This document shows positions 1 through 8,242 of a stretch of 64,000 nt of DNA, one piece after another (position 1 is the stretch's first letter; each line of letters begins with the position of its first letter). The notes beneath the pieces are model-generated. The model was not told where the DNA came from. It did no database searches and saw only the letters and a list, made by a program, of their open reading frames with translations. The position numbers and the translations under genes were made by a program. The stretch is from Umezawaea endophytica (GTDB lineage: Bacteria; Actinomycetota; Actinomycetes; Mycobacteriales; Pseudonocardiaceae), in assembly GCF_025061645.1 (NCBI RefSeq), contig NZ_JANYMP010000041.1, forward strand, positions 1-64,000, read 5' to 3'.

Positions 1-353
1 TCGTGGTCGGGTGCTCCGGTGAGGTGGTGGTCGACCGCCTGGATCGCCTCGCCGAGCAGGCGGCGGACGTGGCCGCCCCTGGCGCGGTAGAGGGCGCGGC
101 GGCCGTCGCGGCGGGTGGAGACGAGGCCCGCGAGGCGGAGCTTGGCGAGGTGCTGGGAGACGGCCGGGCGGGCGGTGCCGACCTCGGCGGCGAGCGTGGT
201 GACGTCGTACTCGGCGCCGCAGAGCAGCCACAGCACGCGCAGGCGGGTGCCGTCGGCGAGCATCCGGAACACGTCCACGGCCGTGTTAACGTGGTCGGTC
301 GCCGGGAGTTCCTGCCAGTTCGTGGTTGTTGCAACGTCGTCGCGTGCGTACAT
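1..353 (-). CDS. ArsR/SmtB-family regulator, 3' end beyond window
   Basis: A winged-helix repressor read from an ATG at 353 to the left edge with no stop, so the C-terminus is missing. About 117 residues are visible. The middle reads as a typical ArsR core: a helix with FRMLADGTRLRVLWLL followed by the recognition segment ARPAVSQHLAKLRLAGLV, then a wing with RRDGRRALYR. A late His pair (VDHHLTG) is present, but a metal site cannot be judged from a partial protein. It is divergent from an MFS transporter with a His-rich tail, 44 bp away. That arrangement is typical of ArsR-controlled metal or drug exporters. Family is secure; ligand is not known. Confidence 0.85.
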   Translation of the reverse strand, partial: MYARDDVATTTNWQELPATDHVNTAVDVFRMLADGTRLRVLWLLCGAEYDVTTLAAEVGTARPAVSQHLAKLRLAGLVSTRRDGRRALYRARGGHVRRLLGEAIQAVDHHLTGAPDH

Positions 354-397
354 GAGCACGTATGGTGCCACCTTCGGGCGATCCAGGAGGCACGACG

Positions 398-1729
398 ATG
401 CTCGCGGCGTTGCGGGACCGGACCTACCGGCGGCTGTTCGCGGCCCAGGTGGTGGCGCTGACCGGCACCGGGCTGGCCACGGTCGCGCTCGGGCTGCTGG
501 CCCACCGGCTCGCGGGACCGGACGCGGGGATCGTCCTCGGCACCGCGCTGGCGGTGAAGATGGTCGCGTACGTGACCGTCGCGCCACTGGCGGGGGTGCT
601 CGCGGACCTCCTGCCGCGCAAGGCCTTCCTGGTCTGCCTCGACCTGGTGCGGGCGGGCGTGGCGCTCGTCCTGCCGTGGGTGGGGGAGATCTGGCAGGTG
701 TACCTGCTGATCTTCGTGCTCCAGGCCGCGTCCGCCGCGTTCACGCCCACGTTCCAGGCCACCATCCCCGACGTGCTGCCCGACGAGCGCGACTACACGT
801 CGGCGCTGACGCTGAGCAGGCTCGCCTACGACCTGGAGAGCCTGCTCAGCCCGCTGCTGGCCGCCGCGGTGCTGCTCGCGGTGACCCCCGACCGGCTGTT
901 CCTCGGCACCTCGCTGGGGTTCGCCGCCTCCGCGCTGCTGGTGGTGTCCGCGCTGCTGCCGTCCGAACGGCCCGCGCGCCGCCGCGTCCGCAAGCCCGTG
1001 ACCAGGGGCGTCCGCATCTACCTCGCGACACCCCGGCTGCGCGGTCTGCTGGCGGTGCACCTCGCCGCTGCCGCCGCCGGGTCGATCGTGTTCGTCACCA
1101 CCGTCGGCCACGTCCGGGACACCCTCGGCCGCGGCTCGGCCGACGTCGCGGTCGCGCTCGGCGCCGCCGGGTGCGGCTCGCTGCTCGCCGCGCTCTCCCT
1201 GCCCACCCTGCTGGCCCGGTACGGCGACCGGCTGGTGGTGGTGCGGGCCGCGGTGCTGCTGTCGGTGACGCTGTTCGTCGCCGTGCCCGCGCTCTCGTGG
1301 GGGTGGCCGGTCCTGCTGGGGCTGTGGGCCGCGATCGGCGCGGGCGGGTCGCTGGTGCTCACGCCCGGCGCGCGGCTGCTGCGCCGGTCAGCCGACACCC
1401 CGGACCGGCCCGCGCTGTTCGCCGCGGACTTCGCGCTGTCGCACGCCTGCTGGCTGCTCTGCTACCCGTTGGCGGGCCTGGTGTCCACGGTCGCGGGCCT
1501 GCCCGCCGCGCTGGTCGTGCTCGGCGTGGTCACCGCCGGGGCGACGGCCGCGGCCGTGAAGTTGTGGCCGCACCACGACCCCGAGGTGGTCGAGCACGAG
1601 CACGACGGGCTCGCACCCGGCCACGAGCACCTGTGCGACGCGGCGCCCGTCGGAGGCCGGTGGCGGCACGCGCACCCGTACCGGATCGACGAGTTCCACG
1701 ACCGCTGGCCTACCGCTTCGGCGCGTTGA
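398..1729 (+). CDS. MFS transporter with His-rich C-terminal tail
   Basis: A 443-residue major facilitator permease with about ten to twelve hydrophobic segments and a motif-A-like loop (GVLADLLPRKAFL) after the second segment. The start is the ATG at 398 because AGGAGG lies at 385-390; an upstream in-frame ATG at 362 lacks such a site. The last 45 residues after the final membrane segment are cytosolic and rich in His, Asp and Glu (HHDPEVVEHEHD, GHEHL, HAHPYR), resembling metal-binding tails of nickel, cobalt or zinc exporters. The divergent ArsR gene supports metal-responsive export. Its end overlaps the convergent nsrR end by 20 bp. Substrate is inferred, not shown. Confidence 0.8.
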   Translation: MLAALRDRTYRRLFAAQVVALTGTGLATVALGLLAHRLAGPDAGIVLGTALAVKMVAYVTVAPLAGVLADLLPRKAFLVCLDLVRAGVALVLPWVGEIWQVYLLIFVLQAASAAFTPTFQATIPDVLPDERDYTSALTLSRLAYDLESLLSPLLAAAVLLAVTPDRLFLGTSLGFAASALLVVSALLPSERPARRRVRKPVTRGVRIYLATPRLRGLLAVHLAAAAAGSIVFVTTVGHVRDTLGRGSADVAVALGAAGCGSLLAALSLPTLLARYGDRLVVVRAAVLLSVTLFVAVPALSWGWPVLLGLWAAIGAGGSLVLTPGARLLRRSADTPDRPALFAADFALSHACWLLCYPLAGLVSTVAGLPAALVVLGVVTAGATAAAVKLWPHHDPEVVEHEHDGLAPGHEHLCDAAPVGGRWRHAHPYRIDEFHDRWPTASAR

Positions 1730-2141
1730 GCTGGTGCAGCAGCGGCCCGGTCGGCTGTTCCACGAGGCTGCGCAAGGACACCGCGTCCAGTTCCGCGAGG
1801 AACGCGCCGTGCGCCCGCCGCAACGCGCCGCGCAACCTGCACGCGCCGCGCAGGGGACAGGGCTGGGCCTCGCAGTCGATCACCTCGTCGTCGCCCTCGA
1901 AGTCGCGCACGAGTTGGCCGACCGACCACCCGAGCGCCTCCTGCGTGATCCGCAGCCCGCCCGACCGGCCGCGCACGGTGAGCAGCAAACCGCTGTGCGC
2001 CAACCGCTGCACGACCTTGGCGATGTGGTTGCGGGGGACGTCCAGCGCGGCGGCCAACTCGTCGACCGTGGTCTGCCCGTCCTGCACGGCCGTGAGCATG
2101 AGGACGCGCAAGGCGATGTCCGTTCCCCAGGTGAGCCGCAT
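1710..2141 (-). CDS. nsrR: NsrR, Rrf2-family nitric-oxide-sensing repressor
   Basis: A 143-residue Rrf2-family protein. The N-terminal winged helix begins MRLTWGTDIALRVLML and is followed by the DNA-reading segment VPRNHIAKVVQRLAHSGLL. The C-terminal half carries the three-cysteine cluster (CEAQPCPLRGAC) that binds the 4Fe-4S cluster in Streptomyces NsrR. The ATG at 2141 was chosen over an upstream in-frame start because it matches the family N-terminus. It is divergent from a flavohaemoglobin gene, the classic NsrR target. NO nitrosylates the cluster and lifts repression in known NsrR proteins. Family and partner agree, so the name is well supported. Confidence 0.9.
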   Translation of the reverse strand: MRLTWGTDIALRVLMLTAVQDGQTTVDELAAALDVPRNHIAKVVQRLAHSGLLLTVRGRSGGLRITQEALGWSVGQLVRDFEGDDEVIDCEAQPCPLRGACRLRGALRRAHGAFLAELDAVSLRSLVEQPTGPLLHQLNAPKR

Positions 2142-2223
2142 GGTCGGTAGCCTAGCAAAGCAGTATGGCATCGACTGGTTAACGCGTCGTGAGGTGGTGA
2201 TCACGTTGGTAGAGGCCGGCTTT

Positions 2224-2248
2224 AAAGAGGTACCGCTGATACGTTTTT
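2224..2248. promoter_or_regulatory. Candidate NsrR operator before hmp
   Basis: A 25-bp imperfect inverted repeat centred on 2236: left arm AAAGAGGTACC, right arm ending GATACGTTTTT, with eight of twelve base pairs symmetric. It lies 28 bp before the hmp start and about 83 bp before the nsrR start. Known actinobacterial NsrR sites are AT-rich 11-1-11 inverted repeats, so size and place fit. Binding is inferred. Confidence 0.5.
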
Positions 2249-2275
2249 AGCAGTCGATCTCTGGAGGTACCCCTG

Positions 2276-3493
2276 ATGCTCGCCCCCGACTCGGTCCGCG
2301 TCGTCCGCGCCACCGCCGCCACCGTCGTGCGCCACGGAGAGCGGATCAGCGGCCGGTTCTACGACCGGATGTTCGAGGCGCACCCGGAACTGCTCGACCT
2401 GTTCAACCGGGGCAACCAGGCGAACGGCCAGCAGCGGCAGGCGCTCGCGATGTCCGTCGCGGCCGTGGCCGGGCACTTCGCCGGGATGAAACCGGTGCCG
2501 CTGGCCTCGATCGTCGGCCGGATCGCCCACAAGCACGCGTCGCTCGGCGTCACGCCCAGCCAGTACGTCGTGGTGGGCCGCCACCTGATGGCCGCCATCG
2601 GCGAGGTGCTCGGCGACGCCGCCACCCCGGACGTGATCGCCGCGTGGGACGAGGTCTTCTGGCTGTTCGCCTGCCTGCTGGTCGCGGAGGAGTCACGCCA
2701 GTACGAGCGCGCGGGCAGCAGCTTCTCCCGCCCGCTGGCGCCGCACACCGTCACCCGCGTCCACCACGACACCGACGACGTCACCTCGTTCCTGCTGGAA
2801 CCCGACGCGCCCGTCCGCCCGCACCGACCGGGCCAGTACGTCAGCGTCGCCGTCGAGCTGCCGGGCGTCGGACGGCAGATCCGGCAGTACACGATCAGCT
2901 CCGCCCCCGACGAGCCCTCGCTGCGGATCACGGTCAAGCGCCACCGCGCCGCCGACGGCCGTCCCGCGGGCATGGTCTCCAACCACCTGCACGACACCGT
3001 TCGCGTGGGCGACCGCCTCCAGGTCAGTCCGGCGTTCGGCGACCTGGCCCTCCCGTCGGGCGACGAACCGCTGCTGCTCGCCAGCGCGGGCGTCGGCAGC
3101 ACCCCGATCGTCGCCGCGCTCCGCCACCTCGCCGCCGGTGCGGCCGACCGCCCGATCACCGTCGTGCACGCCGACCGCGCCCCCGAGACCCACCCGCTGC
3201 GGGCGGACATGCTCGACGCCGTCGACCTGCTCCCCGGCGCCTCGCTCGCGCTCTGGTACGAGCGGAACCCGGTGCCGCACAACGGCGCGCACGTCCGTTC
3301 CGGCTTCGTCGACCCCGACCTGATCGACGTCGACCCGGCCGCCCACGCCCTGCTGTGCGGACCGCTGCCGTTCATGAGCACCGTCCGACGCGCCCTGCTC
3401 GACCGCGGCCTGCCCGCGGAGCGCATCCACTACGAGGTCTTCGGCCCCGACGCCTGGCTCGGTACGGAAGTCCCCAGTCGCAGCGCCTCCTGA
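2276..3493 (+). CDS. hmp: Flavohaemoglobin, nitric oxide dioxygenase
   Basis: A 405-residue protein with the full three-module plan: globin (about residues 1-135), FAD-binding barrel (about 150-255) and NAD(P)H-binding domain (about 260-400). The globin has the proximal-His region IAHKHASLGV. The FAD site is the RQYTISSAP motif. The nucleotide site reads LLASAGVGSTPIVAAL, and CGPLPFM comes near the end. The enzyme turns NO and O2 into nitrate using NAD(P)H in the cytosol. Start ATG 2276 has GGAGG at 2263-2267. It is divergent from nsrR with an operator-like palindrome between them, so it is probably de-repressed by NO. Confidence 0.93.
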   Translation: MLAPDSVRVVRATAATVVRHGERISGRFYDRMFEAHPELLDLFNRGNQANGQQRQALAMSVAAVAGHFAGMKPVPLASIVGRIAHKHASLGVTPSQYVVVGRHLMAAIGEVLGDAATPDVIAAWDEVFWLFACLLVAEESRQYERAGSSFSRPLAPHTVTRVHHDTDDVTSFLLEPDAPVRPHRPGQYVSVAVELPGVGRQIRQYTISSAPDEPSLRITVKRHRAADGRPAGMVSNHLHDTVRVGDRLQVSPAFGDLALPSGDEPLLLASAGVGSTPIVAALRHLAAGAADRPITVVHADRAPETHPLRADMLDAVDLLPGASLALWYERNPVPHNGAHVRSGFVDPDLIDVDPAAHALLCGPLPFMSTVRRALLDRGLPAERIHYEVFGPDAWLGTEVPSRSAS

Positions 3494-3503
3494 CCGCACG
3501 GCC

Positions 3504-3519
3504 TCCCCCTCGTGGGGGA
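3504..3519 (+). terminator. Short G/C hairpin after hmp
   Basis: TCCCCC and GGGGGA pair around a 4-base loop 11 bp after the hmp stop. There is no T-run. It is a plausible weak terminator or 3' stabiliser. Confidence 0.4.
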
Positions 3520-3616
3520 TCGCGGCGCAGCCCGGAGGCTGACGTGCGCCGACCCGGTGACCTGCCAGCATGATCTGCGGACGGCACCGGGCCGTCCCCG
3601 CACGGGGGTGTCCACA

Positions 3617-4858
3617 ATGCACAGACGAACGATCGGCGCGGCGACCGGGATCGCGGTCGCCGCGACCCTGCTCACCGCGGTGCCCGCGACCGCGGCCGGG
3701 GCGAGGATCGACCTGCCCGCCCTCAGCGGGCGCCATCCGGTGGGAACGGTCGAACTCCACCTGGTCGACCGGAACCGGCCGGACCCGTGGGTCGCGGGCG
3801 CGCGCCGTGAGGTGATGGCGACGGTCACGTACCCGGCGGCGGGCCCCGGTGACCGGACCCCGTGGATGACGCCCGGCGTCGCGGACGCCGTCGACGCGAT
3901 CACGTCCGGTCCGTACTTCTTCGACGTGCCAAGGGGTTCGGTCGACTGGCGGTCGGTCGAGCGGCACGCGCGGTCGAACGCGCCCGTGGACCGGCGGCAC
4001 GGTGACTGGCCGGTAGTCCTCTTCTCGCCGGGCTTCGGATCCGCGCGCGAGCTGAACGCGGGCCTGACCGACGACCTCGCCAGCCGCGGTTACGTGGTCG
4101 TCTCGATGTCCCACACCCACGAGTCGGCCGCCGTGGAGTTCCCCGGCGGTCGGGTCGAGCACGGGCTCGTCGGCGCCGACGACCTGGCCGGTCGCAAGAC
4201 CGCCATCGACGCCCGCGTCGCCGACACCCGGTTCGTGCTCGACCAGATGACCAGGCTGGCCCGCGGCGACAACCCGGACGCCGAACGCGACCCGCTGCCC
4301 CGCGGCCTCGCGGGCGCGCTCGACCTGTCCCGCGTCGGCGTGTTCGGCCACTCCTACGGCGGGTACACCGCGGGCGAGACGATGGTGCAGGACCGCCGGT
4401 TCGACGCGGGCGTCAACGTCGACGGCGCGATGGGGCACGGTCTCGGCGCGGACCCGTACCTGCCGGGCGAGGTCGTCACGCGTGGCCTGGACCGCCCGTT
4501 CATGCTGGTGGGCGGCGACTTCGTCGACCCGGCCACCGGGGCGAAGACCGAACACTCGCACCTGGAACCCGCGTTCGACCCCACGTGGGCCGACTTCTGG
4601 CCCCGCCAGCGCGGCTGGAAGCGCGACCTGCACCTGGACGGCAGCACCCACTACGGCTTCACCGACCTCCAGGCCGTCGTGCCGCAGCTCGACTCCCTGC
4701 TGCTCCCGGCGGTGCGGACGGCACTGGTGGGCACCATCGACCCGGCGCGGTCGCTGAAGGCGCAGCACGACTACCTGGCCGCTTTCTTCGACCTGCACCT
4801 CAAGGGCAGGCGCACGCACCTGTTCGACCACGACGCGCCGGACGTCAGGTTCCTCTAG
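3617..4858 (+). CDS. Secreted alpha/beta hydrolase, PAF-acetylhydrolase/lipase-like
   Basis: A 413-residue exported hydrolase. The start ATG 3617 gives a clean Sec signal peptide (RR, then a hydrophobic run, ending ATAAGA). The mature part has the oxyanion-type strand VVLFSPGFGSARE, the nucleophile elbow GVFGHSYGGYT, an acid in the DFVDP stretch and a late His (GSTHYGFTD). This layout matches the group II PAF-acetylhydrolase/dienelactone-hydrolase branch of actinobacterial secreted lipases. Substrate is unknown. It stands alone downstream of hmp after a hairpin. A perfect GTCCAC-a-GTGGAC palindrome sits at its stop codon (4858-4870). Confidence 0.8.
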   Translation: MHRRTIGAATGIAVAATLLTAVPATAAGARIDLPALSGRHPVGTVELHLVDRNRPDPWVAGARREVMATVTYPAAGPGDRTPWMTPGVADAVDAITSGPYFFDVPRGSVDWRSVERHARSNAPVDRRHGDWPVVLFSPGFGSARELNAGLTDDLASRGYVVVSMSHTHESAAVEFPGGRVEHGLVGADDLAGRKTAIDARVADTRFVLDQMTRLARGDNPDAERDPLPRGLAGALDLSRVGVFGHSYGGYTAGETMVQDRRFDAGVNVDGAMGHGLGADPYLPGEVVTRGLDRPFMLVGGDFVDPATGAKTEHSHLEPAFDPTWADFWPRQRGWKRDLHLDGSTHYGFTDLQAVVPQLDSLLLPAVRTALVGTIDPARSLKAQHDYLAAFFDLHLKGRRTHLFDHDAPDVRFL

Positions 4859-4980
4859 TCCACAGTGGACTTACGTTGGGCCGAATGGCCTATTTTCTGT
4901 GGTGGAAAGGGAAATCGGGATTGATCAGGGCCTCCGGTGGGTACCAGGTGATCGACACGGTGACCCCACTGGAGGCCCCG

Positions 4981-5676
4981 ATGACCCGGCGCACCGCCGC
5001 TGCGTTGACCGCCCTGGCGTTCCTACTGGCGGGCTGCGACCCGTTGGACGTCGGAACCGGCCCGGTCGGGGGCGCGGGTGCCGCCGTCACGGTCGACCGC
5101 GTGCCCGACGGGACACCGGACGCCGCCACCGCGAAAGCCGAACTGGCCCAGCTCCCCGAGGGCGGGCTCGGCAAGATGGACGGCTACGAGCGCGACTGCG
5201 ACAACGGCGCCGCCTGCGTCTTCGGCCAACCGTGGCTCGACGTGGACGGCGACGGCTGCGACCAGCGCAGCCAGGTCCTCGCCCGCGACATGACCGACGT
5301 GGTCCGCAAGGAAGGCCGCTGCGCCGTCGCCTCCGGCACCCTCCTGGACCCCTACACCGGCGACACCCTGACCAGCACGTCGAAGATCCAGATCGACCAC
5401 GTCGTCCCGCTGGCCGAGATGTGGCGCAGCGGCGCGGCCGCCTGGACCCCCGAACGCCGCGCCGCGGCCGCCAACGACCTCAACAACCTGCTCGCCGTGA
5501 CCGGCAAGGTCAACCAGTCCAAGGGCGACAAGACCCCCGACGAGTGGATGCCCCCGAACCCCGCGTACGCCTGCTCGTACGCCAGGGTCTACGTCGGGGT
5601 GAAGACGGAGTACGGGATGAGCGTGAGGGCTGCCGAACGCGCGGCGTTGGACAAGTCGCTGGCCACCTGCGGCTGA
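4981..5676 (+). CDS. Secreted lipoprotein with HNH nuclease domain (DUF1524 type)
   Basis: A 231-residue protein starting at ATG 4981 with a lipoprotein signal ending in the lipobox LLAGC, so it should be anchored outside the cell membrane. The C-terminal half has the HNH pattern seen in the DUF1524/GmrSD C-terminal family: IDHVVPLAEMW, then NDLNNLLAV, then KGDKTPDEWMPP. Several Cys outside the core (CDNGAAC, DGCDQ) could form disulfides. Many actinomycetes carry such exported nucleases; a role in DNA breakdown or competition is inference. An upstream in-frame reading adds no recognisable sequence, and GGAGG sits just before ATG 4981. Confidence 0.82.
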   Translation: MTRRTAAALTALAFLLAGCDPLDVGTGPVGGAGAAVTVDRVPDGTPDAATAKAELAQLPEGGLGKMDGYERDCDNGAACVFGQPWLDVDGDGCDQRSQVLARDMTDVVRKEGRCAVASGTLLDPYTGDTLTSTSKIQIDHVVPLAEMWRSGAAAWTPERRAAAANDLNNLLAVTGKVNQSKGDKTPDEWMPPNPAYACSYARVYVGVKTEYGMSVRAAERAALDKSLATCG

Positions 5677-5904
5677 GGCGTTCGACCGTTCGGAGTCGGG
5701 TGATTCCGCATTTCGGATGATTTCGGTATTGTGCGGTTCACTATTTTTGCGGAGCATGGTGAACATTCCACGCCATGCCGTCTGACCTGCATGAACTTTA
5801 TGCACCCGGCGAATGGACTTCTGTTTTCGATCGTTGCAGGATCCGAATTGCCCCTCGGCATGGTGGACCCGGCGAAGCGACGCCTCGGAGGACAGGAGGC
5901 GCCG

Positions 5905-6762
5905 GTGCTAAGTGATTTTCTTTCTGACTTTGAGAAGTACGTCCTGAGAGCCGGGCTGTCGGGTCTCGTCGACGTCGTGCTCGGCCTCCTGGCTTTCGGC
6001 TCGGTGCTGGCCGCGTTGCTGGGCGGGCCCGCCGTGAAGGCCGCTGCCGTGGTGGTGGTGATCTTGATCCTGCTGGCCCTGTTCGCGATGCTCATCTCCG
6101 GTAGGAACCGCGTCCGGGACGAGTTGTCGCGCAATCGGCGACTGGTCGCGCACTACTGCAACGTCATCCAACGGACCCGAGGAGCACCGTTGCACATCAA
6201 GATGTGGGACGACGTCACGGTGATCGACGCGCGGGGTGGGGCGGTCGAGACGGTCAAGGTGGTCGCCAGGGTCGATGACGAGGAGACGCACTTCTACCGC
6301 TTCCGCATCGGGCCCGCCTGGGATCAGCCAGCGCGGCAGCGAGCCAACGTGGTGTGCGTCGTCCGAGGCGGAAACGGCGGCCCGCAGTACGACACCACGA
6401 CGTCGTGGCTCGCCGACGGCAGGATGGAGGTGCACGCCCACCTCCCCTCTCCCGCCAAGGTGGGGGTCGACCTGCGGATCATGCTGATCATCACGTGGCC
6501 GGGGATGTGCGAGCCGCTGATGACCAAGCGCGTCGCCGACAACTACCTCCTGCACTTCGCCCAGGACGTCGACGCCGTGCGCTACGTGATGGTCTTGCCG
6601 GAGGGTGAAACCGCGCTGTACGAGCGGATCGGGTTCGAGAAGGAAGACAGGCGCTACCGGGTGAGGATGGCGAAGAACTCCGCAGGGTTGGTGGAGGTGT
6701 CCCTCATCGCACGCGACGTTCCCGCCAAGCACAAGTTCGGTCTGCGCCTCGAATTGCGGTGA
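5905..6762 (+). CDS. Hypothetical protein with two N-terminal membrane segments
   Basis: I do not recognise this 285-residue protein. The GTG at 5905 is favoured because CAGGAGG lies at 5893-5899; an ATG-started extension to 5731 has no such site and reads through AT-richer sequence. Residues about 10-55 form two hydrophobic helices with a short turn (VLGLLAFGSVLAALLGG, then VVVVILILLALFAML). The remaining 230 residues look cytosolic and mixed alpha/beta with many beta-like stretches. No catalytic motif is visible. It could be a membrane-tethered sensor or effector, but nothing nearby fixes a role. Confidence 0.6.
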   Translation: MLSDFLSDFEKYVLRAGLSGLVDVVLGLLAFGSVLAALLGGPAVKAAAVVVVILILLALFAMLISGRNRVRDELSRNRRLVAHYCNVIQRTRGAPLHIKMWDDVTVIDARGGAVETVKVVARVDDEETHFYRFRIGPAWDQPARQRANVVCVVRGGNGGPQYDTTTSWLADGRMEVHAHLPSPAKVGVDLRIMLIITWPGMCEPLMTKRVADNYLLHFAQDVDAVRYVMVLPEGETALYERIGFEKEDRRYRVRMAKNSAGLVEVSLIARDVPAKHKFGLRLELR

Positions 6763-7086
6763 GCGCCCGCACCCCCGGCTGGCGTGCGGGCTGATCAGCG
6801 AGTCAGTCGTCGTCGGTCTTGTCGCCACCATGCACTGTGCTTACCTGCTCCTTTATCCGGAACCGATCATTCGAAACCGATGCGGCTGCCTGCGTGGAAT
6901 CTCAGCGCGAATCTGATCACGGAGTGTCGCGGTTTTGGCGACGACACGCCGAAGATGATCACCGATTCGCTCACGGTCTGTCACTCCGAGACGCTCGCAG
7001 TTTGTCGCCCTTCAGGCGTAGGCAGCCGCCGCCCTGAGGCAGGACCTACACTCGTTCGAACGATCAAACGAACATCGGGGTCCGGC
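6763..7086. other. Non-coding gap with terminator and regulator promoter
   Basis: This 324-bp stretch starts with a hairpin (GCCCGCAC at 6765-6772 paired with GTGCGGGC at 6784-6791) that may terminate the membrane-protein gene. The middle (6800-7035) has no believable gene. The right end has a 12-bp perfect palindrome TCGTTCGAACGA at 7052-7063 followed directly by TCAAACGA at 7064-7071, just before the downstream regulator gene. Confidence 0.55.
7052..7071. promoter_or_regulatory. Candidate operator of the DeoR/LacI hybrid regulator
   Basis: Palindrome TCGTTCGAACGA abuts TCAAACGA, 15 bp before the regulator start. The inverse word TCGTTTGA recurs at 8144-8151 with CCGTTTGA at 8152-8159, at the end of the regulator gene and before the next operon. 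A shared motif at both ends suggests autoregulation plus control of the downstream genes. Confidence 0.45.
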
Positions 7087-8151
7087 ATGCGAGAACCGAT
7101 TGATGTGCGGCGCAGGCGGATCCTGGGGGTGGTGGGGTCGCGGGGGGCTGTGCGGGTGAGTGAGCTGGCCTCCGAGTTGGAGGTTTCGGTCGTCACGGTG
7201 CGGCGGGACGTCGAGGAGTTGGCGCTGGCCGGGCAGGTGCGGCGGGGGCACGGGGTGGTGCGGTCGGTGGTTCCCGTCGGGCGTGATGTGGTCGAGCCGG
7301 TGGCCGGTGGGGCGGTCGCGCTGGTGGTGCCGGAGTGGCACGTGTACCTGTCCGAGGCGGTGCATGGGGCGCGGGCTGTGTTGGAGGGGGCTGGGTTGCG
7401 GGTGGCGTTGCACATCGCGCCGCAGGTGGTGGGGGCTGAGCGGCCGATTGTGGAGCGGGTGTTGGCGGAGGGGGCGCGAGGGTTGTTGATCGCGCCTCGG
7501 TGGCGGTCGGTGGCTGCTGAGGAGAGTGATTACGGGTGGTTGGCGCGGGCTGGGGTGCCGACGGTGATGGTGGAGCGGCGGCCGCGGCGGGGTGGTGCGC
7601 TGCACGCGGTGGATTCGGTGTGCTCGGACCACTGGTACGGGGTGCACCTGGCCGTTGAGCACCTGGTGTCGTTGGGGCATCGGCGGATCCTGTTGGCGGC
7701 GCGGGACGACAGTCCGACGGCGCGGGCGGTGCGGGCGGCGTTCGTGGAGATCGTGACCGGCCGTCCGGAGATCGACGACTGGGAGGTGGTGCTCAGCGCG
7801 GCCGACGCGGGGCCGGGGCCTGGGGCGGAGCCGGTGGCCGAGTTCGCCGAGCAGGTGCGCGGGCGCGGGATCACCGGTGTGGTGCTGCACGGTGACGTGG
7901 AGGCGTTGATGCTGGTGCAGCACCTGGCTGAGCACGGGGTGCGGGTGCCAGAGGACTGTTCGGTCGTGGCGTACGACGACGTGGTGGCCGGGATGGGTGG
8001 CACGCCGTTGACCGCGGTGGCGCCGCCGAAGACCGAGGTGGGACGGGTGGCCGCGGAGTTGCTGCTGCGTCGACTGGCGGGTGGGACGGGGACCCGGCGG
8101 GTCGAGTTGCTGCCCGAGCTGACGATTCGCGGGTCGACGGCGATCGTTTGA
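7087..8151 (+). CDS. Hybrid transcription regulator: DeoR-type HTH with LacI-type sugar sensor
   Basis: A 354-residue regulator. Residues 1-60 are a DeoR-type helix-turn-helix (RRRRILGVV, then VSELASELEVSVVTVRRDVEEL). The rest is a LacI/periplasmic-binding-protein fold (VALVVPEWHVYLSE, RGLLIAP, VPTVMVERR, HLVSLGHRRILL, VVAYDDVVAG, LTAVAPPKTEVGRVAAELLLRRL). True DeoR proteins have a phosphosugar-isomerase-like sensor, so this is a mixed architecture, known from actinomycetes for sugar-pathway repressors. The ligand is probably a free sugar or sugar acid. It precedes a dehydrogenase/DUF2264 pair that it may control. Confidence 0.85.
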   Translation: MREPIDVRRRRILGVVGSRGAVRVSELASELEVSVVTVRRDVEELALAGQVRRGHGVVRSVVPVGRDVVEPVAGGAVALVVPEWHVYLSEAVHGARAVLEGAGLRVALHIAPQVVGAERPIVERVLAEGARGLLIAPRWRSVAAEESDYGWLARAGVPTVMVERRPRRGGALHAVDSVCSDHWYGVHLAVEHLVSLGHRRILLAARDDSPTARAVRAAFVEIVTGRPEIDDWEVVLSAADAGPGPGAEPVAEFAEQVRGRGITGVVLHGDVEALMLVQHLAEHGVRVPEDCSVVAYDDVVAGMGGTPLTAVAPPKTEVGRVAAELLLRRLAGGTGTRRVELLPELTIRGSTAIV

Positions 8152-8242
8152 CCGTTTGAGTTTCTTTTGAGCGAACTATTGACCCCGTAGTGCTCAACCG
8201 ATCAGGATTTCGGTGTCCCGCTCCGAGCCGAGGAGGCCACCG

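Noticed and set aside
115-2250. Very long plus-strand open frame (711 codons)
   Set aside because: It is a high-GC shadow across the MFS gene, antisense nsrR and the promoter gap; Arg/Ala/Pro-rich with no motif.
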